Shown in pieces: positions 1-8,562 of a stretch of DNA of 64,000 bases. The notes under the pieces are model-generated. The model was not told the DNA's origin. It searched no databases and saw nothing but the letters and a program-made list of their open reading frames with translations. The translations under genes were made by a program, and so were the position numbers. Each line of letters opens with the position of its first letter. Position 1 is the first letter of the stretch. Origin of the DNA: Nisaea sp. Lineage in GTDB: Bacteria > Pseudomonadota > Alphaproteobacteria > Thalassobaculales > Thalassobaculaceae. The stretch covers positions 1 through 64,000 of the forward strand of contig NZ_JAXMNY010000005.1 of assembly GCF_034670185.1 (NCBI RefSeq), written 5' to 3'.

Positions 1-74
1 TCTCTAATCATTCCAGAGACTTCGACCCCCGCCGTCGCGCCCCACTCAGTGGTCCGCTCCCCGACGGGAGGCGC

Positions 75-124
75 CTTATACGACCCTCCCTCACAAACCG
101 TCAAACACTTATTTAAAAAAAAAT
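75..124 (-). promoter_or_regulatory. Strong sigma70-type promoter with UP-like element, reading off the left edge
   Basis: On the minus strand TTGACG (99-104) is followed by an 18-base spacer and TATAAG (75-80). A T9/A-rich tract (about 109-124) lies directly upstream of the -35, as in UP elements, and the bases after the -10 are very GC-rich. This combination is typical of stable-RNA (rRNA or tRNA) promoters. The transcript would start near 68 and leave the window, so the gene it drives is not visible. That it is an rrn promoter is inference. Confidence 0.6.
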
Positions 125-293
125 GACGTTCTAAGAAATTTCTCATGAAAACCTAGGAAAACCGCCAAACACGCCAACCAGACAACCGAACACCGACCGA
201 GCCGCCCCTTTGGCAGCCCCTGCGTCACCAGACAATCAGCTCAGCGAGTCCCGCAGTGAGGTGCTCCTGCCCCTCAAATCCGGGCGCAAAAAA
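125..293. other. Non-coding stretch, nothing recognised
   Basis: No supportable ORF or RNA gene is seen here. The region separates the leftward promoter at 75-124 from the terminator of the binding-protein gene. Confidence 0.5.
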
Positions 294-326
294 TGCGGGC
301 GTCAGGATAGCCCCCTGACGCCCGCA
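288..326 (-). terminator. Intrinsic terminator of the polyamine-type binding-protein gene
   Basis: A perfect 13-bp inverted repeat (294-306 with 314-326, 7-base loop) is followed on the minus strand by six Ts (288-293). It lies 45 bases past the stop codon of the gene at 371-1465. Confidence 0.9.
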
Positions 327-370
327 CATACCGTCTTCAAGCCCAGCTAATGCTGGACCCAGGCCATGCC

Positions 371-1465
371 CTACTGGCCTGCCTTAAGCTTCGTCCAGCT
401 GCGCTTCAGCAGCCTGTCGTACCGGGCCGAACGGGCCAGGGTCGGGAACAGGTTCTTTTTGATCTCGTCCGTCGGATAGATCGACGGGTTGGTCCGGACT
501 TCCTCGTCGACCATCGGCAGCGAGGCCTGGTTCGCGTTGGCATAGAGTACGTAATTCGAGATATCCGCCGCGATCTGCGGCTGCATCACGAAATCGATGA
601 AGGCGTGAGCATTTTCCGGATGCGGCGCATCCGCCGGGATGGCCAGCATGTCGAACCAGACGACCGCCCCTTCCTTCGGGATGACGTACTGCACCTCGAC
701 GCCCTGATTGGCTTCCGCTGCCCGATCCGATGCCTGCAGGATGTCTCCGGAATATCCCATGGCGAGGCAGGTCTCGCCGTTCGCCAGGTCGTCGATATAT
801 TGAGAGGAATGGAAATACCGGATGTGTGGCCGAACCTTGGCGAGCAGTTCTTCTGCCTTGGCCAGATCGTCCGGAGATTCGCTGTTCGGATCGAGACCGA
901 GATATTTAAGCGCGGTCGCCATTACGTCGGTAGGTGCATCCAGCAGGCTGACACCGCAATCGGCGAGCTTCGCGACGACAGCGGGATCGAAGAACAAGCT
1001 CCAGGTATCCGCCGGCATTTCACCGAGCCGTTGCTTGATGGCCTTCACATTGTACCCGAAGCCGGTCGTGCCCCACATATAGGTGACCGCGTGCGCATTG
1101 TCCGGGTCGTGCAAAGCCACGCGCGCGCTGATCACCGGATCCATGTTCTTCAGGTTCGGCAATTTCGCCGGATCGAGCTTCTGGAAAATGCCGGCCTTGA
1201 TCTGGCGCTCGAGGAAGTTGGCCGTCGGCACAACCACATCGTATCCGGTCGATCCGGTCAGCAACTTGGCTTCGACGATCTCGTTACTGTCGAAAACGTC
1301 GTAATTGACCTTGATACCCGTCTCCGCCTCGAATTTCTGGATCGTGTCCTCGGCGATGTAATCGCTCCAGTTATAAACGTTCAGAACCTTCTCTTCGGCG
1401 CTGACCACCCCGCCAAACATTGTTGCGGCAACGGTGGCCGCTGCAAATAACCCTCGTGACACCAT
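371..1465 (-). CDS. Periplasmic spermidine/putrescine-type ABC substrate-binding protein (PotF/PotD family)
   Basis: This is a 364-aa extracytoplasmic solute-binding protein. The mature part opens with LNVYNWSDYIAEDTI, the hallmark of the PotD/PotF family, and the length is usual for PotF. I start at the ATG at 1465, not the one at 1516. It has a GAGAGGAG ribosome site about 8 bases upstream and gives a clean signal peptide (MVSRGLFAAATVAATMFGG, cut after VVSA). No permease or ATPase genes lie beside it, so it is either an orphan binding protein or works with a transporter elsewhere. Polyamine binding is inferred from family; ligand residues were not checked against a structure. Confidence 0.88.
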   Translation of the reverse strand: MVSRGLFAAATVAATMFGGVVSAEEKVLNVYNWSDYIAEDTIQKFEAETGIKVNYDVFDSNEIVEAKLLTGSTGYDVVVPTANFLERQIKAGIFQKLDPAKLPNLKNMDPVISARVALHDPDNAHAVTYMWGTTGFGYNVKAIKQRLGEMPADTWSLFFDPAVVAKLADCGVSLLDAPTDVMATALKYLGLDPNSESPDDLAKAEELLAKVRPHIRYFHSSQYIDDLANGETCLAMGYSGDILQASDRAAEANQGVEVQYVIPKEGAVVWFDMLAIPADAPHPENAHAFIDFVMQPQIAADISNYVLYANANQASLPMVDEEVRTNPSIYPTDEIKKNLFPTLARSARYDRLLKRSWTKLKAGQ

Positions 1466-1731
1466 AACGGCTGCTCCTCTCACGGTTCTGCAGATCCAAG
1501 ATATTCCTATTGCCATAGCTCCCGTCGCCGGTCACGCGGAATGCTTGGCAACAATAACGGATGAGACGAATTTATTATTGAACACTCGCCCGCATACGTT
1601 ATGATGACGAACTCCAAATGCCTTCAGGGCTAGATCAAGCCTCCGCCCTGTTCGACTTGGCCCGGGCGCGTCAACACGCGACCCGGTCCATTTTTATCCG
1701 GAGCACGTTTTCCCACCAAACCCGACTGCGC

Positions 1732-2745
1732 TCAGGGACCAACCAACTCCGTAAGGGTGCGGAACAGGCTCTGCGGAACCCGGATGCCCTCCCTGGCCGT
1801 CTTCGACCGGGCTTTGCGCCGCCGGTCGCCAGGCAACCGCACACCATCATCCGACAACATCCGCTCGAACAGCAGATCAGCGTGGGCTGCGAATCCCGCA
1901 CCATCCCCGAACCGGGCCGGGTCGAGCGCGATAATCAACTCGCCGCCGGCAGGCGGGCCGCCATCGCCGTTATCCGCCGCCTCGGCCTCGAAACTGAGCT
2001 TGTCCCCGATCAGGGCGCCCACCAGCAACTCTACCATCATGGCCAGCGCCGCACCCTTGTAGCCGCCGAAGGCAAGCTGCGCGCCGCCATCGAGGATTGC
2101 CTTGGGGTCGGTCGTGTCCCTGCCGTTGCTGTCGATCCCGGCGCCGTAGGGAACGGAATGACCGTCCCGGGCGGCGATCATAATCTCCCCCCGCGCCATG
2201 GTCGAGGATGCCTGATCGAAGACCATCGGGTGCTTGCCGGGCCGTGGCCAGGCAAACGCCATCGGGTTGGTCCCAAAGATCGGCGTCCGGCCGCCCGGCG
2301 CGACGACATACGGGAAGGCTGCTGTGAAAGCGAATGCGACCAGCCCCTGATCGGCCAGCGCCTCCGTCTCAGGCCAGAGGGCCGCAAAATGATAGATATC
2401 GTTCAGCGCCAGTGCTGCGATGCCATTGCTCTTCGCCCGCTCCACCAATGCGGGCCGGCCTACCTCCAATGCCAATGGCGCAAACCCGCCATCGCCCGCC
2501 ACCCGGACCACGGAGGGCGCGAGATCGCTGACAGTCGGCCGTGCCTTGCCATTCGCCTTGCCGCTCTTCAGCGAGGCGACATAGCCGGGAATCCGGAACA
2601 ACCCATGGGAATGGCAAAGGTCACGCTCCGCCGCCGCGACGATATCAGCGACCGCGCGCGCGTTTTCCTCATCCGCTCCATGCTGGGTGAGGCACCGCGC
2701 CGCAAGCACGTGCGCCTCTTCCAAACTCATAGTGACTGACTGCAT
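1732..2745 (-). CDS. Malate/L-lactate dehydrogenase (Ldh2) family NAD(P)-dependent oxidoreductase
   Basis: The 337-aa protein belongs to the Ldh2 family, which also holds sulfolactate, ureidoglycolate and delta1-piperideine-2-carboxylate/pyrroline-2-carboxylate reductases. It contains the family segments around IFGTNPMAFAWP and GGYKGAALAMMVE. The start at 2745 is set by GGAGGGAG just upstream; an earlier in-frame codon at 2772 lies inside an inverted repeat and is unlikely. It is the last gene of the minus-strand run that begins with the TRAP binding protein, so it probably oxidises or reduces the 2-keto/2-hydroxy or imino acid which that transporter imports. The exact substrate cannot be read from sequence. 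Confidence 0.85.
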   Translation of the reverse strand: MQSVTMSLEEAHVLAARCLTQHGADEENARAVADIVAAAERDLCHSHGLFRIPGYVASLKSGKANGKARPTVSDLAPSVVRVAGDGGFAPLALEVGRPALVERAKSNGIAALALNDIYHFAALWPETEALADQGLVAFAFTAAFPYVVAPGGRTPIFGTNPMAFAWPRPGKHPMVFDQASSTMARGEIMIAARDGHSVPYGAGIDSNGRDTTDPKAILDGGAQLAFGGYKGAALAMMVELLVGALIGDKLSFEAEAADNGDGGPPAGGELIIALDPARFGDGAGFAAHADLLFERMLSDDGVRLPGDRRRKARSKTAREGIRVPQSLFRTLTELVGP

Positions 2746-2756
2746 CGTCTCCCTCC

Positions 2757-2792
2757 ATCCGTCTTTCCTCACAAAAGCACGGAAAGACGGAT
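2757..2792 (-). repeat. Perfect 12-bp inverted repeat next to the dehydrogenase ribosome site
   Basis: Arms 2757-2768 and 2781-2792 are perfect complements around a 12-base loop. The proximal arm abuts the GGAGGGAG ribosome site of the dehydrogenase at 1732-2745. There is no T-run, so it is not an ordinary terminator. A DNA operator, an mRNA-processing or stabilising hairpin, or a translation-control stem are all possible. Confidence 0.75.
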
Positions 2793-2838
2793 CGTGGAAT
2801 CCGGTTCGCTCCAGATTGACGGGCTCGATTGCCAGGGA

Positions 2839-2976
2839 TCAGGAAAATCCGTCGGCAACCGCAAACATGAAGACGATAAGAGCAATGCCGATCAGGACAC
2901 CGATCACAGTCGGCGATATCCCATAGGACCCGGCGATAGCGTCTTCGTCATCTTCGTGCTGATCATACAACGACAT
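2839..2976 (-). CDS. 45-aa single-pass membrane protein in the TRAP operon
   Basis: Translating this strand gives a 45-aa protein with an acidic N-terminus (MSLYDQHEDDEDAIAGSYG) and one hydrophobic helix (about residues 20-41, ISPTVIGVLIGIALIVFMF). A GGAG ribosome site sits about 8 bases before the ATG, just inside the end of the fused TRAP permease gene, whose stop is 13 bases upstream. Position, spacing and composition support a translated small gene. It could be an accessory subunit of the transporter. I do not recognise a named family. Confidence 0.68.
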   Translation of the reverse strand: MSLYDQHEDDEDAIAGSYGISPTVIGVLIGIALIVFMFAVADGFS

Positions 2977-2989
2977 GGGATATCTCCGA

Positions 2990-5023
2990 TCAATTCAGCA
3001 ACTGTGGCATCCACAGAGCGATCTGCGGGAAGAACATCACCAGGAGCATGCCGACGATCTGCAAACAGATGAACGGAATGACACTGACAAAGATTTCCTG
3101 CAGCGTGACGTCACGCGGAGCAACCGACTTCAACCAGAAGCAGGCGGGCCCGAATGGCGGACTGAGGAAATAGATCTGGATGTTCATGACGAACAGGATC
3201 CCGAACCAGACCGCGGCCCATTCCGGCTCCATACCAAGTTCGGGCGCCAGGTCCCGCACCACCGGTGCAAAGACCGGCACGGTGATGAAGATGATCGCAA
3301 TCCACTCCATGAAGGTGCCAAGGATGACCAGGATCGCCATCATCACGAAGATCGTGCCGAAAGCCCCCAGACCGGCCCCCTTGATCAGGTCCCGCATGAA
3401 ATCTGCACCGCCGATCAGGTTATAGAGACCGACAAACGCGACCGCACCGAGGATCAGCCAGATGATCGTCCCGACCACCGACATCGTATTGGCAAGGCAA
3501 TCCCGGATCAGAGAGTAACTGAACTGAAAACGGACCGCGGCGACGACGATCGCTCCGAAGACACCGACTGCGGCCGCCTCCGTCACACTGGTGATGCCGC
3601 CATATATCGAGCCCATGACACAGAAAATCAGCAGAATACACAAGACAACTGCCCAGATCTGATGGCGACCGAGCTTGGTCTCCTCACCGGTTTTCGCAGC
3701 AATCTCGGCAGCAGTCGGCGCCAAGTCATGATTGAGGTTGCAGCGGACCAGGACATAGGTCACGTAGAATGCGGCAAGCATGAGCCCCGGGACGAAACCC
3801 GCCGAGAACAGGTCGCCGATGCCGACATTGGCGCTCAGGCCGTAAACGATCATGACGATTGAGGGCGGTATCAGGGTCGCCAGGGCACCGGCCGCGCAGA
3901 TCAGGCCGATCGTCAGCTTGCGGTCGTAGCCGAGACGCAGCATCTGCGGCAGAGCCACCAGCCCCAGCATCACGATCTCGCCTCCCATCACACCGGACAT
4001 GGCGGCCAAAATCACAGCCACGATTGTGGTCTGGAGTGCGACGCCGCCGCGCAGTCCGCCGGCGAAGATCGACATGGCATCGAACAGATCCTGTGCAATA
4101 CCCGATCGTTCCAGAATAGAGGCCATCAGAACGAAGAACGGCACGGCCACCAGCGGATATTTTTCCAGCAGGTCCATAGCGTTGGTCGAGACCAGATACA
4201 TGCCGGTGGTGCCGTAGAACATCAGCGCACAAACGACGGAGATGATCAGGGTCACAATGCCCAACGGCATTCCTGTCATCATCAACGCGAGCAGCGCGGC
4301 AACAATCAGCAGCGAGATCGTCGCGATCCCGACCTCATCTCGGTCGACATTGAAGTGATCCACGAAGGCGCTGCCATTCTCGGCTAGCGTCTCTTCGAAA
4401 CCATACCAGAGGCTCTCGGTACCGCCGTAATGACCAAAGATTTGCAGCAACAGACGAAGGCAGATCAGCGCCATGACGGCCAAAACGGCTATCTGAAGAG
4501 GGCGGGTCCTGAAATGGCGCCTCAGATTGACCAGCAACTGCATGAGATAGAGGAACAGTCCGCTGACCAATACGGTCTTCAGGACCATCGGCAACGGCGA
4601 ATTCCAGGCCGTCCCGCCGCGCTCCGTCAGATCGATACTCTCGAGCGCGCGGATCAGAGTGTCCGATACCAGCATGTAGAGAGCGAAGACGCCGACCACC
4701 ATTGCGAACAGATCGAGCCACCAACGGACCCGGTCGGACGCCATCAGGTAGAAAACCGTGATTCCGATATGTCGTTTGCGGAGTGTCACGAAGCCGGCCG
4801 AGAGCATCCATGAGGAGGCGCACAGGACCATCACGACTTCAAAGACCCATTGGGTGGGGCTGTTGAAAACGTAGCGGGCGATCACTTCCCACAAGGTGCA
4901 GGCCGCCGCCAGCAAATAGAGATTGCTTACTGCCAGACCGAGGAACCTGCTGACATGGTCCACAGAGCGGCTGAATGTCGCGGCAACCGGTGCCCCGACC
5001 ATTAATTCAGTATGTCCGGCCAT
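2990..5023 (-). CDS. TRAP transporter fused permease, small plus large subunits (DctQM)
   Basis: The 677-aa inner-membrane protein joins a DctQ-like four-helix region (about residues 20-210) to a DctM-like large permease (about 230 to the end). The large part contains PFFVLMASILERSG, GLVALPQMLRLGYDR and CAAGALATLIPPSIVMIVYG, typical of the ion-coupled subunit. It imports the ligand delivered by the binding protein at 5120-6145. The start at 5023 is preferred; an upstream in-frame TTG at 5107 would begin before the hairpin at 5076-5101. The small membrane protein at 2839-2976 follows 13 bases later. The substrate is unknown, probably an organic or keto acid. Confidence 0.92.
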   Translation of the reverse strand: MAGHTELMVGAPVAATFSRSVDHVSRFLGLAVSNLYLLAAACTLWEVIARYVFNSPTQWVFEVVMVLCASSWMLSAGFVTLRKRHIGITVFYLMASDRVRWWLDLFAMVVGVFALYMLVSDTLIRALESIDLTERGGTAWNSPLPMVLKTVLVSGLFLYLMQLLVNLRRHFRTRPLQIAVLAVMALICLRLLLQIFGHYGGTESLWYGFEETLAENGSAFVDHFNVDRDEVGIATISLLIVAALLALMMTGMPLGIVTLIISVVCALMFYGTTGMYLVSTNAMDLLEKYPLVAVPFFVLMASILERSGIAQDLFDAMSIFAGGLRGGVALQTTIVAVILAAMSGVMGGEIVMLGLVALPQMLRLGYDRKLTIGLICAAGALATLIPPSIVMIVYGLSANVGIGDLFSAGFVPGLMLAAFYVTYVLVRCNLNHDLAPTAAEIAAKTGEETKLGRHQIWAVVLCILLIFCVMGSIYGGITSVTEAAAVGVFGAIVVAAVRFQFSYSLIRDCLANTMSVVGTIIWLILGAVAFVGLYNLIGGADFMRDLIKGAGLGAFGTIFVMMAILVILGTFMEWIAIIFITVPVFAPVVRDLAPELGMEPEWAAVWFGILFVMNIQIYFLSPPFGPACFWLKSVAPRDVTLQEIFVSVIPFICLQIVGMLLVMFFPQIALWMPQLLN

Positions 5024-5069
5024 CGTGCGTGCGCTCCGTTGGTCGTCAGAAAAACTGGGAAAGAAAAGG

Positions 5070-5101
5070 AAGGAGCCGCCGCACCCGTCAGGGCGCGGCG
5101 G
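5070..5101 (-). terminator. Intra-operon hairpin between TRAP binding protein and permease
   Basis: Arms 5076-5086 and 5091-5101 pair with one mismatch around a 4-base loop. On the minus strand a pyrimidine-rich tract (CTCCTTCCTTTTCTTT) follows. It lies between the dctP stop and the permease start. Partial termination or 3'-end protection would give more binding protein than permease, a common arrangement in TRAP and ABC operons. Confidence 0.7.
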
Positions 5102-5119
5102 TTTCAAGAGGAGATTTCT

Positions 5120-6145
5120 CTATTCCTTCAGAAGACCGACGCTACGCATGTAAGCGAGATGTGCGTCCAGAGCTTCCTTCGCCAACGGAGACTTGGCAGC
5201 AAAATCGTGCCAGGCACCGACAGCAATCTCACGGAACTTGGCGCGTTCTTCTTTCGACCAATCGATCACCGTGATTTCGCCACCAGCCCGCTGCTCGGCC
5301 GCAATGGCACGGTCCTGCAGATCGGCTTCACGCCGCATGGCGTCGTAAGCGGCCGAATACCAGACTTCGAGCGCCGTCTGGCCTTCCTTGCCGAGCTTGT
5401 CCCAAACCTTCTTGTTCACAATAAACTGAAGGACAGCCATGGAGTGGATACCCGGATAGATCGGGAACTTCGCCACCTTGTACATACCGGAGGCGTTGTT
5501 GTTGACGTGGGCAGACGCATCAGCAGCGTCGATCACACCTTTCTCGAGCGCCGTGTAGACTTCGGAGAATGGCAGCGACACAGGAGCTGCGCCGGCACGC
5601 TTGAATACTTCCGCGGCAAGGCCTTCCGGAGAACGGACTTTCACGCCCTTCATATCGGCAACGGTCTTGATCGGAATGGTGGAAACGAAAGCTTCCTTGG
5701 CATAGGGGCCACAGCCAACGACATGGACTTTGCCCTTGGTGTACTTGTCGTAAAGTTTCTGAAGGATTTCCTTGCCGCCACCATGCATGCAGAAGGTGCG
5801 GACCTGGTCGACGGTATCGTATCCAGCGATCAGATCGCCGATCACCGCGAAGGCCGGGTCACGACCGGAGAAATAGCTAACGGCATTCAGGTCGCCGTCG
5901 AGGATCCCGTTCGCCACCGCATCGATCGTCTCGCGATGGGGAACAACCGCCTTCGTCGGCAACACCTCGATCTTGACCGAACCACTGGTCATCTCGCCGA
6001 GCTTCGGCGCCCAGGTATCAGTCATGAAGCGGTGCGCCCAATCGCCCGCTTTCGAACTTGCCTGTACTTTCATTGTTTTCGCTTCGGCCACGCCCGTCAA
6101 AGCAACAAGCATGGCAGCGCTCAGAATCGCGATTCCGCGTTTCAT
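5120..6145 (-). CDS. TRAP transporter periplasmic substrate-binding protein (DctP family)
   Basis: The 341-aa secreted protein has a signal peptide (MKRGIAILSAAMLVALTGV, cut after AEA). It contains the DctP signature KGVKVRSPEG with the arginine that normally pairs with a substrate carboxylate, then GVIDAADASAHVNNN. Length is usual for the family. A strong ribosome site (GGGAGGACTAGA) precedes the ATG. It is first in an operon with the fused permease, a 45-aa membrane protein and an Ldh2 dehydrogenase. The arginine suggests a carboxylated ligand, but no further assignment is safe. Confidence 0.93.
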   Translation of the reverse strand: MKRGIAILSAAMLVALTGVAEAKTMKVQASSKAGDWAHRFMTDTWAPKLGEMTSGSVKIEVLPTKAVVPHRETIDAVANGILDGDLNAVSYFSGRDPAFAVIGDLIAGYDTVDQVRTFCMHGGGKEILQKLYDKYTKGKVHVVGCGPYAKEAFVSTIPIKTVADMKGVKVRSPEGLAAEVFKRAGAAPVSLPFSEVYTALEKGVIDAADASAHVNNNASGMYKVAKFPIYPGIHSMAVLQFIVNKKVWDKLGKEGQTALEVWYSAAYDAMRREADLQDRAIAAEQRAGGEITVIDWSKEERAKFREIAVGAWHDFAAKSPLAKEALDAHLAYMRSVGLLKE

Positions 6146-6381
6146 TCTAGTCCTCCCTGTTATATCCGGCCCGATTTAATTCGGCCGTTCTTTGGAGCCC
6201 TATCCGCGACAAACGCCGTTTCGCGTCAGCCGAAGCAAAAGCTCTTTGCACGGGCAACCGTAAGGGAGGAGGCTCAAAGAGCCAAGCAACAACGTATACG
6301 TAATAATGCCTGAGAAGAATGATTGCCGTTACGCGAGCGCCCCCGCCTCACCACATTCACCCCTGCCGGATATACGGACGG
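6146..6381. promoter_or_regulatory. Upstream region of the TRAP operon with a CGTATACG palindrome
   Basis: This gap holds no ORF. It contains an 8-bp palindrome (6293-6300) in AT-rich flanks and an imperfect inverted repeat around 6166-6186. GntR/FadR-type regulators of TRAP operons often use TATAC-centred palindromes, so 6293-6300 is a candidate operator. No regulator gene is adjacent, and the match is short. Confidence 0.3.
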
Positions 6382-6981
6382 TCAATCAGCGCCGAGTTTC
6401 TCGGCGACAAAATCGAGCCGGTCCTGCCCCCAGAACAGTTCCTCATCGATGATAAAGGACGGAGCACCGAAGACGCCGCGATGGAGGGCCAGTTCGGTAT
6501 CCTCCGCAAATGCGGCCTTGGTCTCTTCGCTCTTGGCGGCCTTGATCAACGACGCGCCATCCAGACCGGCCTTCTGGCAGCATTCCGCCAGAACGCCTTC
6601 ATCGTCGATCGAGCGGTCCTGCTCCCAGAGGCTTTCCAGAATCAGCGTCGACAACAACAAGGCATCGCCACCGGCAAGTCGGGCGGCGGTCACCAGGTGA
6701 GCCGACAGGGGTGTTTTTGCCGGGAAATTCTCCGGCTCGATAACGATGGGCAAGCCGAGGTGCCGCTTCCAGCGGGCAAGTTCGACAAGCCGGTAGGCCC
6801 GCCGCTGCGGCGCCCGCTTCGGCAGCGGCAAACCGCCGGACTGCGAAAAGATCTGTCCGAAATCGACCGCATAGACATTCACCTCGGCGCCGACCTTCTG
6901 GGTCATCGCCATGAACCGCCGGGCGCCGAGATAGCTCCACGGGCTGGAAGTGGTCATAAAATAATCGACGGTCACGGTCAT
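6382..6981 (-). CDS. 2-hydroxychromene-2-carboxylate isomerase / DsbA-like thioredoxin-fold enzyme
   Basis: The 199-aa protein has the kappa-class GST/DsbA fold: N-terminal VDYFMTTSSPWSYLGARRF, with Ser-Pro where DsbA has Cys-x-x-Cys, and C-terminal GVFGAPSFIIDEELFWGQDRLDF, which carries the cis-proline segment. Members isomerise 2-hydroxychromene-2-carboxylate in naphthalene breakdown or act as glutathione-dependent isomerases. No other aromatic-degradation genes are near, so the true substrate is uncertain. It follows the cyclodeaminase-like gene on the same strand after a 112-base gap. Confidence 0.88.
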   Translation of the reverse strand: MTVTVDYFMTTSSPWSYLGARRFMAMTQKVGAEVNVYAVDFGQIFSQSGGLPLPKRAPQRRAYRLVELARWKRHLGLPIVIEPENFPAKTPLSAHLVTAARLAGGDALLLSTLILESLWEQDRSIDDEGVLAECCQKAGLDGASLIKAAKSEETKAAFAEDTELALHRGVFGAPSFIIDEELFWGQDRLDFVAEKLGAD

Positions 6982-7093
6982 GATCCGGTTTCCCTGCTGA
7001 AACGTTCATCCTGGATATCAGGAACGCGCATTCTACTCAGCTTTGGGCCACGCCGCGAAGAAGTATAAAGCCCGGATCGCGGACAAGAGCCTT

Positions 7094-8026
7094 TCAGACA
7101 CCGGTGAGTTGCATTATGGCCCGTGCTGTCATCAGGTCGAGATGCGCTCCGCCGCCGTTCTTGAATAGGGTTATCTCCGCATCGCCGGTCCGGCCTTTGG
7201 CGCCGGAAGCCAGATCGTAGAGGTCGGCCCGGACATCCGCCGGCCCGATCAGCCCCGCAGCGATCGGGATGGCAAGATCGCCAACATCCGCGACTGTGGT
7301 CTCCCGGCAGTCCACGAACAGGCGCGCCCTGACGATCAGCGCATCGTCGGCCTCCCGCATCTCCGGCGTGAACCCTCCGACCAGATCGACATGAGCTCCG
7401 GGCGATACCCACTCCCCCATCAGAACCGGAGCGCGGGACATGGTCGCCGTCGCGACGATATCGGCATCGCCCACAGCGGCAGGCAGGCTATCAACCCGGA
7501 TGACAGGCAAGCCGTCCCGGCGCAATTGCTCGCAGAGATCGTCAGCACGTTGCTGGGAGCGATTGTGGATCTCGATCCGCTCCAGCCCCGGGAACAATTC
7601 CGCATAGGCCCGAGCCAACGTACCCGCGACCGTCCCCGCACCGATAATGACCAGTTTTCGGCTGTCCGGACGGGCGAGGTAACGGGCGCCGAGAACGGAA
7701 TCCGCCGCCGTCTTCCAGTCTGTCACCATGGTGCCGTCGAGCACCGCTTCAGGTGTTCCGGTGCCGTCCGCGAAGACCAGCATCGCCGCCTGCACGGTTG
7801 GCAATCCCGCCGCCGTGTTCCCCGGCATCACGCTGGCGGATTTCACCCCCATGCCGAGCCCGTCGACCCAAGCGCAGCGCGTCAGCAGCGCTTCGCCGTC
7901 TCTTTCAAGCAACTGATCGCCAATCCGGGCGCGCGGCAACCGGTGACCGGCGTCCAGCGCATCGACGATAGCCCGCCAGGACAGGCGACCGGCGACATCC
8001 TCGGGGCCGATATAGCGGAGCGTCAT
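7094..8026 (-). CDS. Ornithine cyclodeaminase / mu-crystallin family protein
   Basis: The 310-aa protein has the family's substrate-site lysine segment (GMGVKSASVMPGN, near residue 60), a Rossmann motif (VIIGAGTVAGTLARAYAE, about 126-143) and the C-terminal ITLFKNGGGAHLDL signature. Members include ornithine cyclodeaminase, alanine dehydrogenase and ketimine reductase. It overlaps the GNAT gene by 4 bases, so the two are translationally coupled. With an Ldh2-family enzyme and a TRAP system nearby, a role in imino or amino acid metabolism is plausible, but the substrate is not determined. Confidence 0.9.
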   Translation of the reverse strand: MTLRYIGPEDVAGRLSWRAIVDALDAGHRLPRARIGDQLLERDGEALLTRCAWVDGLGMGVKSASVMPGNTAAGLPTVQAAMLVFADGTGTPEAVLDGTMVTDWKTAADSVLGARYLARPDSRKLVIIGAGTVAGTLARAYAELFPGLERIEIHNRSQQRADDLCEQLRRDGLPVIRVDSLPAAVGDADIVATATMSRAPVLMGEWVSPGAHVDLVGGFTPEMREADDALIVRARLFVDCRETTVADVGDLAIPIAAGLIGPADVRADLYDLASGAKGRTGDAEITLFKNGGGAHLDLMTARAIMQLTGV

Positions 8027-8562
8027 GCCAGCTCTTCCCGTTTGATCCGGTAAAGCACGTGCCGCCGGAGCGGGTCACCGGGCTCCAGCATCGGATGGTC
8101 AAAATCATTCGCGGGATCATGGTGCATGCCGATCTTTTCCATGACGGCCCTCGACCGGATATTCATCGGCACGGTGAAGGACACGATTTCCTCCAGGCCA
8201 AGCTGCCCAAAGCCATGGGCCAGTGCTCCCCGTGCAGCTTCCGTGGCAAAGCCCTGCCCCCATTGGGCGTGATCCAACCGCCAGCCGATCTCGACCGCCG
8301 GCATGAAAGGCGCCTCGAAGCGCGGCACGGAGAGGCCGGTGAATCCAATAAAGGCGCTCTTGTCTTTCCGCTCCACTGCAAAGAGACCGAACCCGCGCTC
8401 CTCGAAATGAAGCTCGATCCGGTCCGCCAGTGCATCCGACTCTTCCCGAGTGAGCTGCTTCGGCAAGAACGCGCAAACTTCGGCCGAGGCATTCAGCGAC
8501 GCAAAAGGCGCGCGATCTGCCGCGCGCCAGCGACGGAGGATCAACCGCTCCGTTTCGATCAC
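8023..8562 (-). CDS. GNAT N-acetyltransferase, RimJ/RimL-like
   Basis: The 179-aa protein starts IETERLILRRWRAAD, typical of RimJ/RimL-type acetyltransferases. It has the acetyl-CoA-binding A motif in WGQGFATEAARGALAHGF and the NIRSRAVMEKIGM segment. It overlaps the acyl-CoA synthetase upstream and the cyclodeaminase downstream by 4 bases each, indicating one operon. The acceptor (ribosomal protein, amino acid or other small molecule) cannot be told from sequence. Confidence 0.88.
   Translation of the reverse strand: MIETERLILRRWRAADRAPFASLNASAEVCAFLPKQLTREESDALADRIELHFEERGFGLFAVERKDKSAFIGFTGLSVPRFEAPFMPAVEIGWRLDHAQWGQGFATEAARGALAHGFGQLGLEEIVSFTVPMNIRSRAVMEKIGMHHDPANDFDHPMLEPGDPLRRHVLYRIKREELA

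Noticed and set aside
350..1450. Long plus-strand open frame opposite the polyamine-binding protein gene
   Set aside because: It is the antisense of a clear PotF-like gene; its product is Arg-rich and matches nothing.
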